Assembly (NCBI RefSeq): GCF_009295825.1
Contig: NZ_WHKF01000002.1
Span: 62,001-126,000 of the forward strand
DNA length: 64,000 nucleotides
Reading direction: 5' to 3'
From: Marinifilum sp. N1E240
Lineage (GTDB): Bacteria > Bacteroidota > Bacteroidia > Bacteroidales > Marinifilaceae
A model generated the notes under the pieces. It was not told where the DNA came from. It ran no database searches and saw nothing but the letters and a program-made list of their open reading frames with translations. Positions 26,708-36,650 of the stretch are shown here, one piece after another (within the stretch, counting starts at the first letter, position 1; every line of letters starts with the position of its first letter). A program made the position numbers and the translations under genes.

Positions 26708-28153
26708 ATGAACAAAGTAAAATCAATCAGAAACATCTGCTGCATAGGTGCTGGTTATGTAGGTGGCCCAACCATGGCTGTAATTGCTCAAAAATGTCCG
26801 CATATCAATGTTCATGTAGTAGATTTGAACGAACAGCGCATTGCAGACTGGAACGCTGCTGATTTGGAGAAACTGCCAATATACGAACCAGGTTTAGCTG
26901 ATGTTGTCGCAGAGGCTCGCGGTCGCAATCTGACTTTCTCGACTGATGTGGAAAAAGCCATTGAAGAAGCAGAATTGATTTTTATTTCTGTAAATACTCC
27001 AACCAAAACTTATGGAGTTGGAAAAGGGATGGCAGCAGATTTGAAGTTTATTGAATTGTGTGCTCGTCAAATTGCAAAGGTTGCGAATGACGATAAAATT
27101 ATTGTAGAAAAATCAACCCTACCTGTTCGTACAGCTGAAGCACTGCGTACCATTTTACATTCGACCGGTAATGGGGTGAAATTTGATATCTTGTCTAGTC
27201 CTGAATTCCTTGCAGAAGGTACAGCAATACAAGATTTACACAATCCTGATCGATTTTTAATTGGTGGAGAACAAACAGAATCTGGTGAGGCTGCAGTTCA
27301 AGCTTTAGTAGATGTTTACTTGAATTGGGTGCCTAGAGAGAATATTGTAACAACCCGTGTTTGGTCTTCTGAATTGTCGAAGTTGACTGCCAATGCATTC
27401 CTGGCTCAGCGCGTGTCTTCCATTAACGCTATTTCTGCATTATGTGAAAAAACGGGTGCTGATGTGGACGAAATTGCACGTGCGATAGGTAAGGATTCTC
27501 GTATTGGTGCTAAATTCCTAAAATCATCCGTTGGTTTTGGTGGCTCTTGTTTTCAAAAAGACATTCTAAATCTGGTCTACCTATGTAGACACTTTAATTT
27601 GCCTGAAGTTGCGGATTATTGGGAACAGGTAATTAAAATGAATGATTATCAAAAACACCGTTTTGCCAAGAATATTATTGATAGCTTATTCAATACAGTA
27701 TCAGGGAAAAAGATTGCCTTTCTGGGCTGGGCTTTCAAGAAAGATACCAACGATACACGTGAAACAGCTGCTATCTATGTAGCAGATGAGCTACTTCAGG
27801 ATCGTGCCGAAATTCATGTGTATGACCCAAAGGTAACAGAGGAACAAATTTTAGCCGATTTGGAATACGTACAAACCCATAGAGTGGGACAATATGTGGA
27901 GCAGGGAGAAGTGATGACTATGGATGAGGTTCGAAGCTTGGTGACGGTGCATAATGATCCTTATGCAGCCATGGAATCAGCTCATGCTACAGCCATTTTA
28001 ACGGAATGGGATGAGTTTAAAACTTATGATTGGAATAAGATTTACAAGGAAATGATGAAGCCTGCATTTGTATTTGATGGTAGAAATATTTTTGATAAAG
28101 ACCTTTTAATAAAACTAGGTTTTGAGGTTTATAATATTGGAAAAGGTAAATAA
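26708..28153 (+). CDS. ugd: UDP-glucose 6-dehydrogenase (eukaryote-like form)
   Basis: A 481-aa enzyme oxidising UDP-glucose twice to UDP-glucuronate with NAD. Seen: the Rossmann loop [10 protein letters not shown] (about 12-21), [11 protein letters not shown], and the catalytic Cys281 in [10 protein letters not shown]. The extended [10 protein letters not shown] insertion and total length match the animal/plant-like UGDH subfamily rather than the short bacterial one; this subfamily is common in Bacteroidota. It supplies GlcA for the polymer. Only 7 bp separate it from the next dehydrogenase gene. Confidence 0.92.
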   Translation: MNKVKSIRNICCIGAGYVGGPTMAVIAQKCPHINVHVVDLNEQRIADWNAADLEKLPIYEPGLADVVAEARGRNLTFSTDVEKAIEEAELIFISVNTPTKTYGVGKGMAADLKFIELCARQIAKVANDDKIIVEKSTLPVRTAEALRTILHSTGNGVKFDILSSPEFLAEGTAIQDLHNPDRFLIGGEQTESGEAAVQALVDVYLNWVPRENIVTTRVWSSELSKLTANAFLAQRVSSINAISALCEKTGADVDEIARAIGKDSRIGAKFLKSSVGFGGSCFQKDILNLVYLCRHFNLPEVADYWEQVIKMNDYQKHRFAKNIIDSLFNTVSGKKIAFLGWAFKKDTNDTRETAAIYVADELLQDRAEIHVYDPKVTEEQILADLEYVQTHRVGQYVEQGEVMTMDEVRSLVTVHNDPYAAMESAHATAILTEWDEFKTYDWNKIYKEMMKPAFVFDGRNIFDKDLLIKLGFEVYNIGKGK

Positions 28154-28160
28154 TTAAGAG

Positions 28161-29450
28161 ATGAATAAAGATATTAAAATAGCAGTAATTGGTCTTGGTT
28201 ATGTTGGTCTTCCTTTAGCTGTTGAATTTGCTAAGAAATTCTCTGTTGTTGGCTTCGACATCAATCAATCAAGGGTTGATGAATTAAATCGTGGTCTAGA
28301 TTCAACACTGGAAGTAGAGGATTCTAATTTGCAGTCAGTATTATTAGAAAAAAGTACAGATGTAAATGGTTTGTTTTTAACAACACAAAAAAGCCAGCTT
28401 GAAAATTGCAATTACTACATTGTTACAGTACCTACTCCTACCGATAAAAATAATCGTCCGGTTCTAACTCCTTTGGTTAAGGCTTCGGAAACTGTTGGGG
28501 ATGTGCTATCTAAAGGTGATATTGTTGTTTATGAATCTACCGTTTATCCTGGTGCGACAGAAGAGGATTGTGTTCCTGTTCTGGAGCAATCATCAGGAAT
28601 GATCTTCAATAAAGATTTCTTTGTGGGCTACTCACCGGAACGTATCAATCCGGGAGATAAAGAACATACGGTAACCAAGATTAAAAAGGTGACTTCTGGT
28701 TCCAATACTGAAATAGGTATCAAAGTAGATGAGTTGTACAAATCTATAATTGTGGCAGGTACGCATTTAGCACCAAGCATCAAAATTGCCGAAGCTGCAA
28801 AAGTTATTGAAAACTCTCAACGGGATATCAATATTGCTTTTGTAAACGAGTTGGCGAAGATTTTCAGTAATATGAATATTGATACTCGCGCGGTACTGGA
28901 AGCTGCAGGGACAAAATGGAACTTTCTTCCTTTTACTCCTGGCTTGGTAGGCGGGCACTGTATTGGTGTTGATCCTTACTATTTGGCGCAAAAGGCACAA
29001 GAAACAGGTTACAATCCTGAAATTATTCTTGCAGGGCGTCGTTTGAACGATGGCATGGGTGCTTGGGTTGCTTCTCAGGTGGTGAAGTTGATGATTAAAA
29101 AAGGACAAGCCGTTAGGAATTCTAAAATATTGGTATTGGGCATTACTTTTAAAGAAAATTGTCCTGATATTCGCAACACCAAAGCCATTGATGTGATTAG
29201 TGAGCTAAAAGATTACGGATCGCAGGTAGATGTGTACGACCCTTGGGCCGATAATGCGGAGGTGAAAGCAGAGTACGGGTTGGATATGGTTGACAGCATC
29301 ACCGGACACAAATACGACGGTGTAGTATTGACCGTATCACATAATCAATTCAAAGACCTAGATTTATCTGTGTTAAGTAACGGTCACAATGCGGTTATTT
29401 ACGACATTAAGGGCATTTGGGATAAGGAACTTGTTGACGGTAGACTTTAA
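28161..29450 (+). CDS. UDP-N-acetylhexosamine 6-dehydrogenase (WbpO/TviB type)
   Basis: A 429-aa nucleotide-sugar dehydrogenase: IGLGYVGLPLAVEFA cofactor loop at the start, ESTVYPGATEE, and the catalytic Cys267 in VGGHCIGVDPY. The sequence follows the WbpO/TviB class, which oxidises UDP-GalNAc or UDP-GlcNAc to the uronic acid. The next gene is a WbpP/TviC-type epimerase, the same pairing as in Vi antigen synthesis, giving UDP-GalNAcA. The exact configuration is an inference. Confidence 0.85.
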   Translation: MNKDIKIAVIGLGYVGLPLAVEFAKKFSVVGFDINQSRVDELNRGLDSTLEVEDSNLQSVLLEKSTDVNGLFLTTQKSQLENCNYYIVTVPTPTDKNNRPVLTPLVKASETVGDVLSKGDIVVYESTVYPGATEEDCVPVLEQSSGMIFNKDFFVGYSPERINPGDKEHTVTKIKKVTSGSNTEIGIKVDELYKSIIVAGTHLAPSIKIAEAAKVIENSQRDINIAFVNELAKIFSNMNIDTRAVLEAAGTKWNFLPFTPGLVGGHCIGVDPYYLAQKAQETGYNPEIILAGRRLNDGMGAWVASQVVKLMIKKGQAVRNSKILVLGITFKENCPDIRNTKAIDVISELKDYGSQVDVYDPWADNAEVKAEYGLDMVDSITGHKYDGVVLTVSHNQFKDLDLSVLSNGHNAVIYDIKGIWDKELVDGRL

Positions 29451-29528
29451 CTAGTACCAAATTATTTCTGTCGACAAGTTACACTAATTAAACTTGGTTC
29501 AATTTGTGTAATTCGTGGACAATAGATC

Positions 29529-29554
29529 GCCTCCCGATAGCTATCGGGAGGCGG
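29529..29554. repeat. 26-bp perfect palindrome, CCCGATAGCTATCGGG core
   Basis: A fully self-complementary GC-rich sequence in the 131-bp gap between the dehydrogenase and epimerase genes. This core is a widespread intergenic palindrome in Bacteroidota genomes. Being inside an operon, it might also act as an mRNA hairpin. The fragment TTTGTGTAATTCGTGG just before it is a relic of another common repeat. Confidence 0.7.
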
Positions 29555-29581
29555 GCAATTTATAGCAATATTAGAGACAGA

Positions 29582-30628
29582 ATGGAAAGAACAATAAATA
29601 ATTCAAAGGTTTTAGTAACTGGAGGCGCCGGTTTTATCGGTTCCAACCTATGCGAAGCGCTCCTTGAACAAAATAATGAAGTCGTTTGCCTGGATAATTT
29701 TATGACGGGGCATCGCCATAATATAGAACCATTCCTTAGCAAGCCTAACTTTACTCTTATTGAAGGGGACATACGGAATTACGAGGATTGCCAAAAAGCA
29801 GTAGTAGGTGTGGACTATGTGCTGCACCAGGCAGCTCTAGGTTCTGTGCCACGTTCTATTGTTGACCCAATGACTGCTACAGATGTGAATATTGGTGGTT
29901 TTGTCAAGATTCTGTTTGCTGCTAAAGAGGCAGGAGTAAAGCGCTTTGTTTATGCTGCCTCTTCTTCTACTTATGGCGACTCAAAAGTACTGCCAAAAGT
30001 GGAGCACAAGATTGGAGTTGCCCTTTCGCCTTACGCCATTACTAAGTATGTGGATGAGCTTTATGCTAAGAATTTTAGCGATTTATATGGCATTGAAACT
30101 ATCGGTTTGCGTTATTTCAATGTTTTTGGCAGACGCCAGGATCCGAATGGCGCTTATGCTGCCGTCATTCCTTTGTTTGTAAAGAAGTTAATGGATCATG
30201 AATCACCGGTGATCAATGGAGACGGTACTTTTTCTCGTGACTTTACCTACATTGACAACGTGATACAAGCCAATCAATTAGCTGCCATTACACCAACCGA
30301 TTTAATTCGCGATAAAGCGCAGCTTTATTATCAAAAACATTCGGTTGATTCGCGAACAGATGAAACTTTGTCTGAAGTTTTCAACGTTGCGTTTGGAGAG
30401 CGCACCGATATACAGGAATTAATTGATGTTTTAAAAAGAAACCTTTCTACTTTCGATTCAGACATTGCAAATGTTGAAATTATTCATGGACCTACACGTG
30501 CAGGAGACATTCCTCACTCTTTGGCTTCCATTGAAAAGGGGCGTACATTGCTTGGTTATGATCCTAAATTTTCAATAAAAGAGGGGATTCAGGAAGCTAC
30601 AGAATGGTATTGGAAAAACTTAAGTTAG
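29582..30628 (+). CDS. UDP-N-acetylhexosamine C4-epimerase (WbpP/TviC type)
   Basis: A 348-aa SDR epimerase with VTGGAGFIGSNLCEALL (NAD loop), HQAALGSVPRSIVDP, the catalytic Ser in ASSSTYGDS and the YxxxK motif in YAITKYVDE. The sequence, notably ALGSVPRS, is that of WbpP/TviC, which interconvert UDP-GlcNAc and UDP-GalNAc forms. With the preceding dehydrogenase it yields UDP-GalNAcA. The ATG at 29582 is chosen; the upstream in-frame start would translate the palindrome. Confidence 0.87.
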   Translation: MERTINNSKVLVTGGAGFIGSNLCEALLEQNNEVVCLDNFMTGHRHNIEPFLSKPNFTLIEGDIRNYEDCQKAVVGVDYVLHQAALGSVPRSIVDPMTATDVNIGGFVKILFAAKEAGVKRFVYAASSSTYGDSKVLPKVEHKIGVALSPYAITKYVDELYAKNFSDLYGIETIGLRYFNVFGRRQDPNGAYAAVIPLFVKKLMDHESPVINGDGTFSRDFTYIDNVIQANQLAAITPTDLIRDKAQLYYQKHSVDSRTDETLSEVFNVAFGERTDIQELIDVLKRNLSTFDSDIANVEIIHGPTRAGDIPHSLASIEKGRTLLGYDPKFSIKEGIQEATEWYWKNLS

Positions 30629-30702
30629 CCATAAATCTATGGTAATATCAATATTCCTATACTCATTACTATAAAATATAAACGATTAACAATATAACAT
30701 CA

Positions 30703-31581
30703 ATGAAAGGTATCATACTAGCAGGAGGAAGCGGAACAAGACTATATCCCATTACCAAAGGAGTTTCTAAACAGTTATTGCCTATTTACGATAAACCAAT
30801 GATCTATTATCCATTATCTGTTTTAATGTTGGCAGGTATTAAAGAGATCTTGATTATTTCGACACCCGAAGATCTTCCGAATTTCGAAAAACTTTTGGGA
30901 ACAGGTGAGGATTTTGGACTGAAGTTGGAATATAAGGAACAACCAAGCCCAGATGGATTAGCACAGGCCTTTTTGATTGGTGAAGAATTTATTGGAGATG
31001 ATGATGTGTGTTTGGTACTGGGAGATAATATCTTTTATGGGCACGGATTTTCAGGATTGTTGAAAAATGCCGTGAATAAAGTGTCTGAAGAGAAGAAAGC
31101 TTCTGTGTTTGGTTACTGGGTTAATGATCCTGAACGATATGGTGTTTGTACTTTTAACGAAGATGGAGCTGTAACGACTATTGAGGAGAAACCCGAACAG
31201 CCAAAGTCGAATTATGCGGTTGTAGGGCTTTATTTCTACCCCAATTCTGTGATCGAAGTTGCAAAAAATATCAAGCCTTCGAAACGGGGAGAGTTGGAAA
31301 TTACAACAGTCAATCAGGACTATTTAGATAAAGACAATTTGAGTGTTGAATTGATGGGACGTGGATTTGCCTGGTTAGATACCGGAACCCATGAATCACT
31401 TTTGGATGCAAGTCGATTTGTCGAAACTATTGAAACCCGACAAGGCTTAAAAGTAGCTTGCTTAGAGGAAATTGCCTATAACATGGGTTATATTGATGCG
31501 GATCAAGTACTAAAATTAGCTGAGCCTTTGAAGAAGAACGGCTACGGTCAATATTTATTGAATCTAGTTGAAAACAAGTAA
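30703..31581 (+). CDS. rmlA: Glucose-1-phosphate thymidylyltransferase
   Basis: A 292-aa RmlA: the start [20 protein letters not shown] is the nucleotide-binding signature, with [28 protein letters not shown] and [10 protein letters not shown]. It makes dTDP-glucose, the first step to dTDP-L-rhamnose. It is the first of four rml genes in the order A, C, D, B, all on the same strand. Confidence 0.95.
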   Translation: MKGIILAGGSGTRLYPITKGVSKQLLPIYDKPMIYYPLSVLMLAGIKEILIISTPEDLPNFEKLLGTGEDFGLKLEYKEQPSPDGLAQAFLIGEEFIGDDDVCLVLGDNIFYGHGFSGLLKNAVNKVSEEKKASVFGYWVNDPERYGVCTFNEDGAVTTIEEKPEQPKSNYAVVGLYFYPNSVIEVAKNIKPSKRGELEITTVNQDYLDKDNLSVELMGRGFAWLDTGTHESLLDASRFVETIETRQGLKVACLEEIAYNMGYIDADQVLKLAEPLKKNGYGQYLLNLVENK

Positions 31582-31745
31582 TCTGAAAAATAGTTTTAAC
31601 CATAAATTTCTCAGATTTTCACAAATTAAATTCTGTTCATCTTCTTTAAAAAAACGACACTTTAAAAAATTGTGTGCATTTGTGTATTTAGTGGTTACTT
31701 TTTTTAAAGATATTTTGAATTAGTAAGTGGTTAAACAAGAAAACT

Positions 31746-32318
31746 ATGAATTTTATACCTACAGATATACCCGAGGTCATCATACTAGAACCAAATGTAT
31801 TTGGTGATGAAAGAGGTTACTTTTTCGAATCTTTTAATCAGAAAGAGTTTGAAGAAAATATAGGCGCAGTTAATTTTGTTCAGGACAATGAATCAAAATC
31901 ATCAAGAGGCATATTGCGTGGATTGCATTTTCAAAAACCTCCTTTTAATCAGGCGAAACTAGTTCGTTGCGTAGAAGGTGAAGTTTTAGATGTTGCAGTA
32001 GATTTGCGAGAAGGTTCAGCAACCTACAAAAAATACGTTGCCGTAAGCCTAACAGGCGAAAACAAACGACAGTTGTTTGTGCCAAGAGGTTTTGCTCATG
32101 GTTTTGTTGTGTTAAGCGAAAAAGCAATTTTTGCTTACAAGGTAGACAATTGGTATGCACCCAATTATGATTCTGGTATTGCTTGGAACGATGAAGAAAT
32201 TGCAGTTGATTGGCAAATTGCAGTTGAGGAAATACAACTTTCGGGAAAAGACAAAGAGTTAAAGGCTTTAGCAGAAACAGAAAATCCATTTTTCATTGAA
32301 AAATCAGCATTGATCTAG
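31746..32318 (+). CDS. rmlC: dTDP-4-dehydrorhamnose 3,5-epimerase
   Basis: A 190-aa cupin enzyme with FGDERGYFFESF, the catalytic-His segment LRGLHFQKPP, and VPRGFAHGFVVLSE. It performs the double epimerisation in dTDP-L-rhamnose synthesis. The 164-bp gap before it holds a relic of the TTTGTGTATTTAGTGG intergenic repeat and no gene. Confidence 0.95.
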   Translation: MNFIPTDIPEVIILEPNVFGDERGYFFESFNQKEFEENIGAVNFVQDNESKSSRGILRGLHFQKPPFNQAKLVRCVEGEVLDVAVDLREGSATYKKYVAVSLTGENKRQLFVPRGFAHGFVVLSEKAIFAYKVDNWYAPNYDSGIAWNDEEIAVDWQIAVEEIQLSGKDKELKALAETENPFFIEKSALI

Positions 32319-32350
32319 CCTTACCTTTGTTTACTTTATCCTTAAATAAA

Positions 32351-33229
32351 ATGAAAGTATTAATTACTGGTTCAAACGGGCAGTTAGGCTCTGAAATTAA
32401 AGCCTTAGCTTCTGAATATACGAATTTTGAATTTGTATATTCTGATTTACCTGAATTGGACATTTGCAAGAAAAACTTGTTGACTCAATTTGTAATAGAA
32501 AATAACATTAAAGGCATCGTTAATTGTGCTGCTTATACTGCGGTTGATAAGGCTGAAAAGGATGGTGTACTTGCAGAATTGGTTAACGCTAAGGCTGTAG
32601 AAAATTTAGTTGCTGTTGCAGAAAATCAACATTTAAAGTTGATTCACATCTCTACCGACTATGTTTTCGATGGTACTTCTCATATCCCTTATTCCGAAAA
32701 AATGCCCGTCTCCCCTTTGGGTGTTTATGGCAAAACAAAAAGAGCAGGTGAATTACAAGTCATTTATTCGGCTTCGAATTCTATTTTAATAAGAACTTCA
32801 TGGTTGTATTCTATTTATGGAAATAATTTTGTAAAAACCATGCTGCGTTTAGGTGCTGAAAGAGAAAGCTTAGGAGTGATCTGCGATCAGGTGGGTACGC
32901 CGACTTACGCCAGAGATTTGGCTCAGGCCTGTTTAGAGATTCTTTCCAAATCGGAACGTTTGGATACTCAAGGAAAGGTTTATCATTTTTCCAATGAGGG
33001 TGCTGCTTCCTGGTACGATTTTGCCAAGTCTATTATGATAATGGGAGAGGTAGACTGTCAGGTTAATCCGATTGAAAGTAAAGATTATCCGACACCAGCC
33101 GCTCGTCCTCACTATTCTGTTTTGAATAAATCGAAGATTAAAGCAGATTTCGGAATTCAAATTCCATACTGGGGCGATTCTCTTTGTGATTGCATTGATA
33201 TATTAAAGACAGAAAAATTTGAAGAATAG
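32351..33229 (+). CDS. rmlD: dTDP-4-dehydrorhamnose reductase
   Basis: A 292-aa SDR reductase with ITGSNGQLGSEIK (NADPH loop), NCAAYTAVDKAE, STDYVFDG and the YxxxK motif YGKTKRAGE. It carries out the last step to dTDP-L-rhamnose. The ATG at 32351 fits the family start MKVLITGSNGQLG; a TTG 24 bases earlier is less likely. It starts 32 bp behind rmlC. Confidence 0.95.
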   Translation: MKVLITGSNGQLGSEIKALASEYTNFEFVYSDLPELDICKKNLLTQFVIENNIKGIVNCAAYTAVDKAEKDGVLAELVNAKAVENLVAVAENQHLKLIHISTDYVFDGTSHIPYSEKMPVSPLGVYGKTKRAGELQVIYSASNSILIRTSWLYSIYGNNFVKTMLRLGAERESLGVICDQVGTPTYARDLAQACLEILSKSERLDTQGKVYHFSNEGAASWYDFAKSIMIMGEVDCQVNPIESKDYPTPAARPHYSVLNKSKIKADFGIQIPYWGDSLCDCIDILKTEKFEE

Positions 33230-33282
33230 AGTAAACTAATTCCTAGCAATTTAAAAAAATACAGTTTAGCAATTTTAAAAAA

Positions 33283-34332
33283 ATGAAAAATATACTAGTC
33301 ACCGGCGGCGCCGGATTTATCGGTTCTCACTTGGTTCGTTTATTGGTGAACAAATATCCTGAGTATAAAATCATCAATATTGATGTTTTGACTTATGCTG
33401 GAAATTTGGCAAATCTAAAAGATGTAGAAGACAAGCCAAACTACGAATTCGTAAAGTGCGACATCTGTGATTTTGAAAAGATTCAGAAAATATTTATTGA
33501 TTATCAGGTTGAAGGCGTAATTCATTTGGCTGCAGAGTCGCATGTGGACAGATCTATTAAAGATCCTTTTTCTTTTGCACAAACCAATGTGATGGGAACT
33601 TTATCTTTATTGCAAGCGGCAAAGCACGTATGGGATGGCAATTTTGAGGATAAATTGTTTTATCATGTTTCAACCGACGAGGTGTATGGCTCTTTAGGAG
33701 ATGAAGGCTTCTTTACTGAAGGAACTTCTTATGATCCACACTCACCCTATTCGGCATCAAAAGCTTCTTCTGATCATTTTGTACGTGCTTTTCAAGATAC
33801 ATTTGGATTACCAACAGTAATATCCAATTGCTCGAATAACTACGGTTCTTACCAGTTTCCAGAAAAATTAATTCCGCTTTTTATCAACAATATATGCAAT
33901 GACAAGCCATTACCCGTCTACGGAAAAGGTGAAAATGTACGCGATTGGTTATTTGTAAACGACCACGCACGTGCTATTGATGTTATTTTTCATAAAGGTA
34001 AATTAGGGGATACTTACAATATTGGTGGTTTTAACGAATGGAAGAATATAGACTTAATTAAAGTATTGATCGCAACAACCGATCGCTTGTTAGGTCGTAA
34101 AAAAGGAACTTCTGAAAAATTAATTACTTATGTAACTGATCGTGCAGGACACGATGTACGTTATGCAATTGATGCAACTAAATTAAAAAAAGAATTAGGG
34201 TGGGAGCCTACTTTACAATTTGAAGAAGGGATTGAAAAAACTGTGAAGTGGTATTTAGAGAATAAAGAGTGGATGGATAGTATTACTTCTGGAGAATATG
34301 AGCAGTATTATGAAGCCATGTATAAAGGGTGA
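33283..34332 (+). CDS. rmlB: dTDP-glucose 4,6-dehydratase
   Basis: A 349-aa SDR dehydratase: VTGGAGFIGSHLVRLLV, HLAAESHVDRSI, the active-site STDEVYGSLG and YSASKASSDH (Tyr/Lys), and NNYGSYQFPEKLIPLFI. It makes dTDP-4-keto-6-deoxyglucose. It lies last in the rml group rather than at its usual second position, which does not matter for function. Confidence 0.95.
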   Translation: MKNILVTGGAGFIGSHLVRLLVNKYPEYKIINIDVLTYAGNLANLKDVEDKPNYEFVKCDICDFEKIQKIFIDYQVEGVIHLAAESHVDRSIKDPFSFAQTNVMGTLSLLQAAKHVWDGNFEDKLFYHVSTDEVYGSLGDEGFFTEGTSYDPHSPYSASKASSDHFVRAFQDTFGLPTVISNCSNNYGSYQFPEKLIPLFINNICNDKPLPVYGKGENVRDWLFVNDHARAIDVIFHKGKLGDTYNIGGFNEWKNIDLIKVLIATTDRLLGRKKGTSEKLITYVTDRAGHDVRYAIDATKLKKELGWEPTLQFEEGIEKTVKWYLENKEWMDSITSGEYEQYYEAMYKG

Positions 34333-34871
34333 TTTAGTTAAACAAGAAGTATGTTTAAAATATTTATAAGAGACAATAAGAGTTTCCTTTGTGATAAGGA
34401 TACAACTGTAGCTATGAATAGAACGTAGTTGTTTGGTAGTTTGATAGAAGCATTGCTGTTAAGGTTGTCGTTGGTGAGTCTAGCAAAATAATCAATGATT
34501 TCGTGCTCACAGATAAGGATAAAAAAAGTACTATGTTATGCAAGATTTAGTTCTGATATATTAAAAGTTTAGATGCTTTCTAGTTGTAATATTCAAGTAC
34601 ATTACCTGCGAAGGTTGGAAGTGTTAAAAATTTAATTGATGAAGCTATAAAAGTGATACTTCGATTCCTCCAACAAGTATGTTTAAGTTTTTAGTAGGGC
34701 AATATGTGAATATTATACATGGTGAAATTAGAAGAATGTATTCAAAAATTATATTTTTTTCATTAAGGCATCTGAAATATCATATTTATTGCTGCATATA
34801 TTAAAAGTGTTCAAATTTTGCAACGTTACGGAATCAAAAAACGAGTAGACAACTAAATAAACCATAATAAT
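34333..34871 (+). pseudogene. Gap with possible frameshifted gene remnants
   Basis: No intact gene in 539 bp. Short open pieces look protein-like: 34458-34550 encodes VKVVVGESSKIINDFVLTDK, and around 34590-34740 a reading frame (PAKVGSVKNLIDEAIK) appears to continue in the next frame as DTSIPPTSMFKFLVGQYVN. This suggests a decayed gene with a frameshift. I do not recognise the family. It lies where the shared sugar genes meet the variable, more AT-rich part of the locus. Confidence 0.35.
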
Positions 34872-36308
34872 TTGAAAGCAAAAATTATATTTAAAGGAAT
34901 AAAATGGGCTAGTTTTGAATTTGCATTCAGTTTTACGTTTCGCTTTCTTGTCAAATTAGTATTAGCAAAACTAATTTTACCTAAAGACTTTGGATTAGTT
35001 GGAATGACAACTATTTTTATCGGGGTAGTTTTTGCTGCATCCGAGCTTGGCATGGGAGCCGCCCTAATTCAGAAAAAAGAAAATCAGGATGCAGAACGAT
35101 TATTCAATACGGCATTTTGGTCAGGATTAATTTGGGGAGTAGGATTATATTTATTAATGTGCTTTGGTATAGGACCAATTGCCGCTTCATTTTATAACGA
35201 ACCACTTCTCCTTCAATTAATCCCAGTGTTAAGTCTTGGCATTTTGTTAAAACCACTCAATTTAATACACACGGTTATTCTAACTCGTTCAATGAACTTT
35301 AAAAAATTAGCCCTTATTAATAATAGTGCAGCTTTGATTGCTGGGTTTGTTGGTTTATATACTGCTTATATTGGGTTTGGAGTTTGGGCTTTGGTTTTAA
35401 ATAATGCGATAATATCAGTTCTTACTGTTCCTTTATTATTTCTCACTACACGTTGGATTCCAAAATTAGAATGGATTAAAAGTTATTTTAAAGAAATAAT
35501 TGGTTTTAGTGTTTATTCGACCGGAACATCTGTTTTTAGCACGATTACGTACAATGCAGATAATTTAATTATTGGGAAATTATTGGGAGCAAGTTCTTTA
35601 GGTGTATATACTTTAGCCTTTTCATTAACGGAAACGCTTCGACAAGCTATAAGTTCTATTTTAAATAAAGTAATGTATCCTGTATTTGGACAACTACAGA
35701 AAAATAAAAGTAAACTTAAAAGCTATTTTTTGATGATTGTTAATATAAATGCAATCATGATTTATCCTATTATGTTCTTTTTTGTCCTTTTTGGAAAGGA
35801 AATGATTTTAGATATATTTGGGACTAATTGGGGAGATGCAGTCCTCCCTCTAAGGGTTTTATCAATCGCGGTTATGATTCATTTAATAATTAATTCTTTT
35901 GCATCTTTGTTACGCGGACTTGGATACCCTGGACTAGAGTTTAAGATTATACTGGGAATAACACTTTTTATTTTAATACCTGGTTTATATTTTGGTATTA
36001 TAGGATGGGGATTGTTAGGTGCGACAATAGCTATACTGGTAAATAAAATTAGTTTGGTGATTGTAGCACTTATATTTTTAAAAAAACACATTAAAATAAA
36101 ATTAATTGAGATTATTTTAGCTGTCAAAGGAGCCGTTCTATCTGTTAGTATTAGTTCAATATTAATATTTATATTGAAATTTATTTGTCCTAATATGAAT
36201 TGGATCGTAATTAGTATTTTTTATTTCCTATTTTATTTGATTGTAATACTTTATTTTGAAAAGGAAATGATTAAATTATTAAAAGTTAAACTGTTAAAAA
36301 CAAAATGA
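34872..36308 (+). CDS. wzx: Polysaccharide flippase (Wzx/WzxC type)
   Basis: A 478-aa protein with about 12-14 membrane helices of the MOP exporter superfamily. The start KWASFEFAFSFTFRFLVKLV followed by LAKLILPKDFGLVGMTTIFI is typical of WzxC-type flippases. It moves the undecaprenyl-linked repeat unit to the periplasmic face. The start is a TTG; no ATG gives a full first helix. The sequence here becomes visibly more AT-rich than the rml genes. Confidence 0.85.
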   Translation: MKAKIIFKGIKWASFEFAFSFTFRFLVKLVLAKLILPKDFGLVGMTTIFIGVVFAASELGMGAALIQKKENQDAERLFNTAFWSGLIWGVGLYLLMCFGIGPIAASFYNEPLLLQLIPVLSLGILLKPLNLIHTVILTRSMNFKKLALINNSAALIAGFVGLYTAYIGFGVWALVLNNAIISVLTVPLLFLTTRWIPKLEWIKSYFKEIIGFSVYSTGTSVFSTITYNADNLIIGKLLGASSLGVYTLAFSLTETLRQAISSILNKVMYPVFGQLQKNKSKLKSYFLMIVNINAIMIYPIMFFFVLFGKEMILDIFGTNWGDAVLPLRVLSIAVMIHLIINSFASLLRGLGYPGLEFKIILGITLFILIPGLYFGIIGWGLLGATIAILVNKISLVIVALIFLKKHIKIKLIEIILAVKGAVLSVSISSILIFILKFICPNMNWIVISIFYFLFYLIVILYFEKEMIKLLKVKLLKTK

Positions 36309-36462
36309 TATCTCAAACCAAGTTTATGTAATTATAAAATCTATGATTCATATATGGTTATATGGAATTTTGGTATACTTAATCAATATTTTAATAGTGA
36401 GAGAATAAAAAGCAGTATTACCTATAGTAAATTTTTGGTATTAAGTAAACAGCGATTGTTAA

Positions 36463-36648
36463 TCCGGTATTATCTTAATAAGGCAGTCGGTCAGATATTT
36501 CTACAAACAAAATGAGGCTAAAGAATTTTTTTTAACCTTTAAAAACTGGGAACAATTCGTTAGAACAATATCAGTGAGTTATGCGGCACCTAATTTTGGA
36601 GTACCATCTGTTAAAAACGATGTGAAATCAGTAATCAAATACAATTAA
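36463..36648 (+). pseudogene. Open stretch without start, possible 3' remnant of a gene
   Basis: A 61-codon open stretch ending two bases before the pyruvyl-transferase start, with protein-like composition (AKEFFLTFKNWEQFVRTISV, APNFGVPSVKNDVK) but no start codon or ribosome site. The preceding 150 bp, back to the flippase, contain nothing recognisable. It may be the tail of a lost glycosyltransferase or modification gene. The family is not recognised. Confidence 0.3.
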
Positions 36649-36650
36649 AT

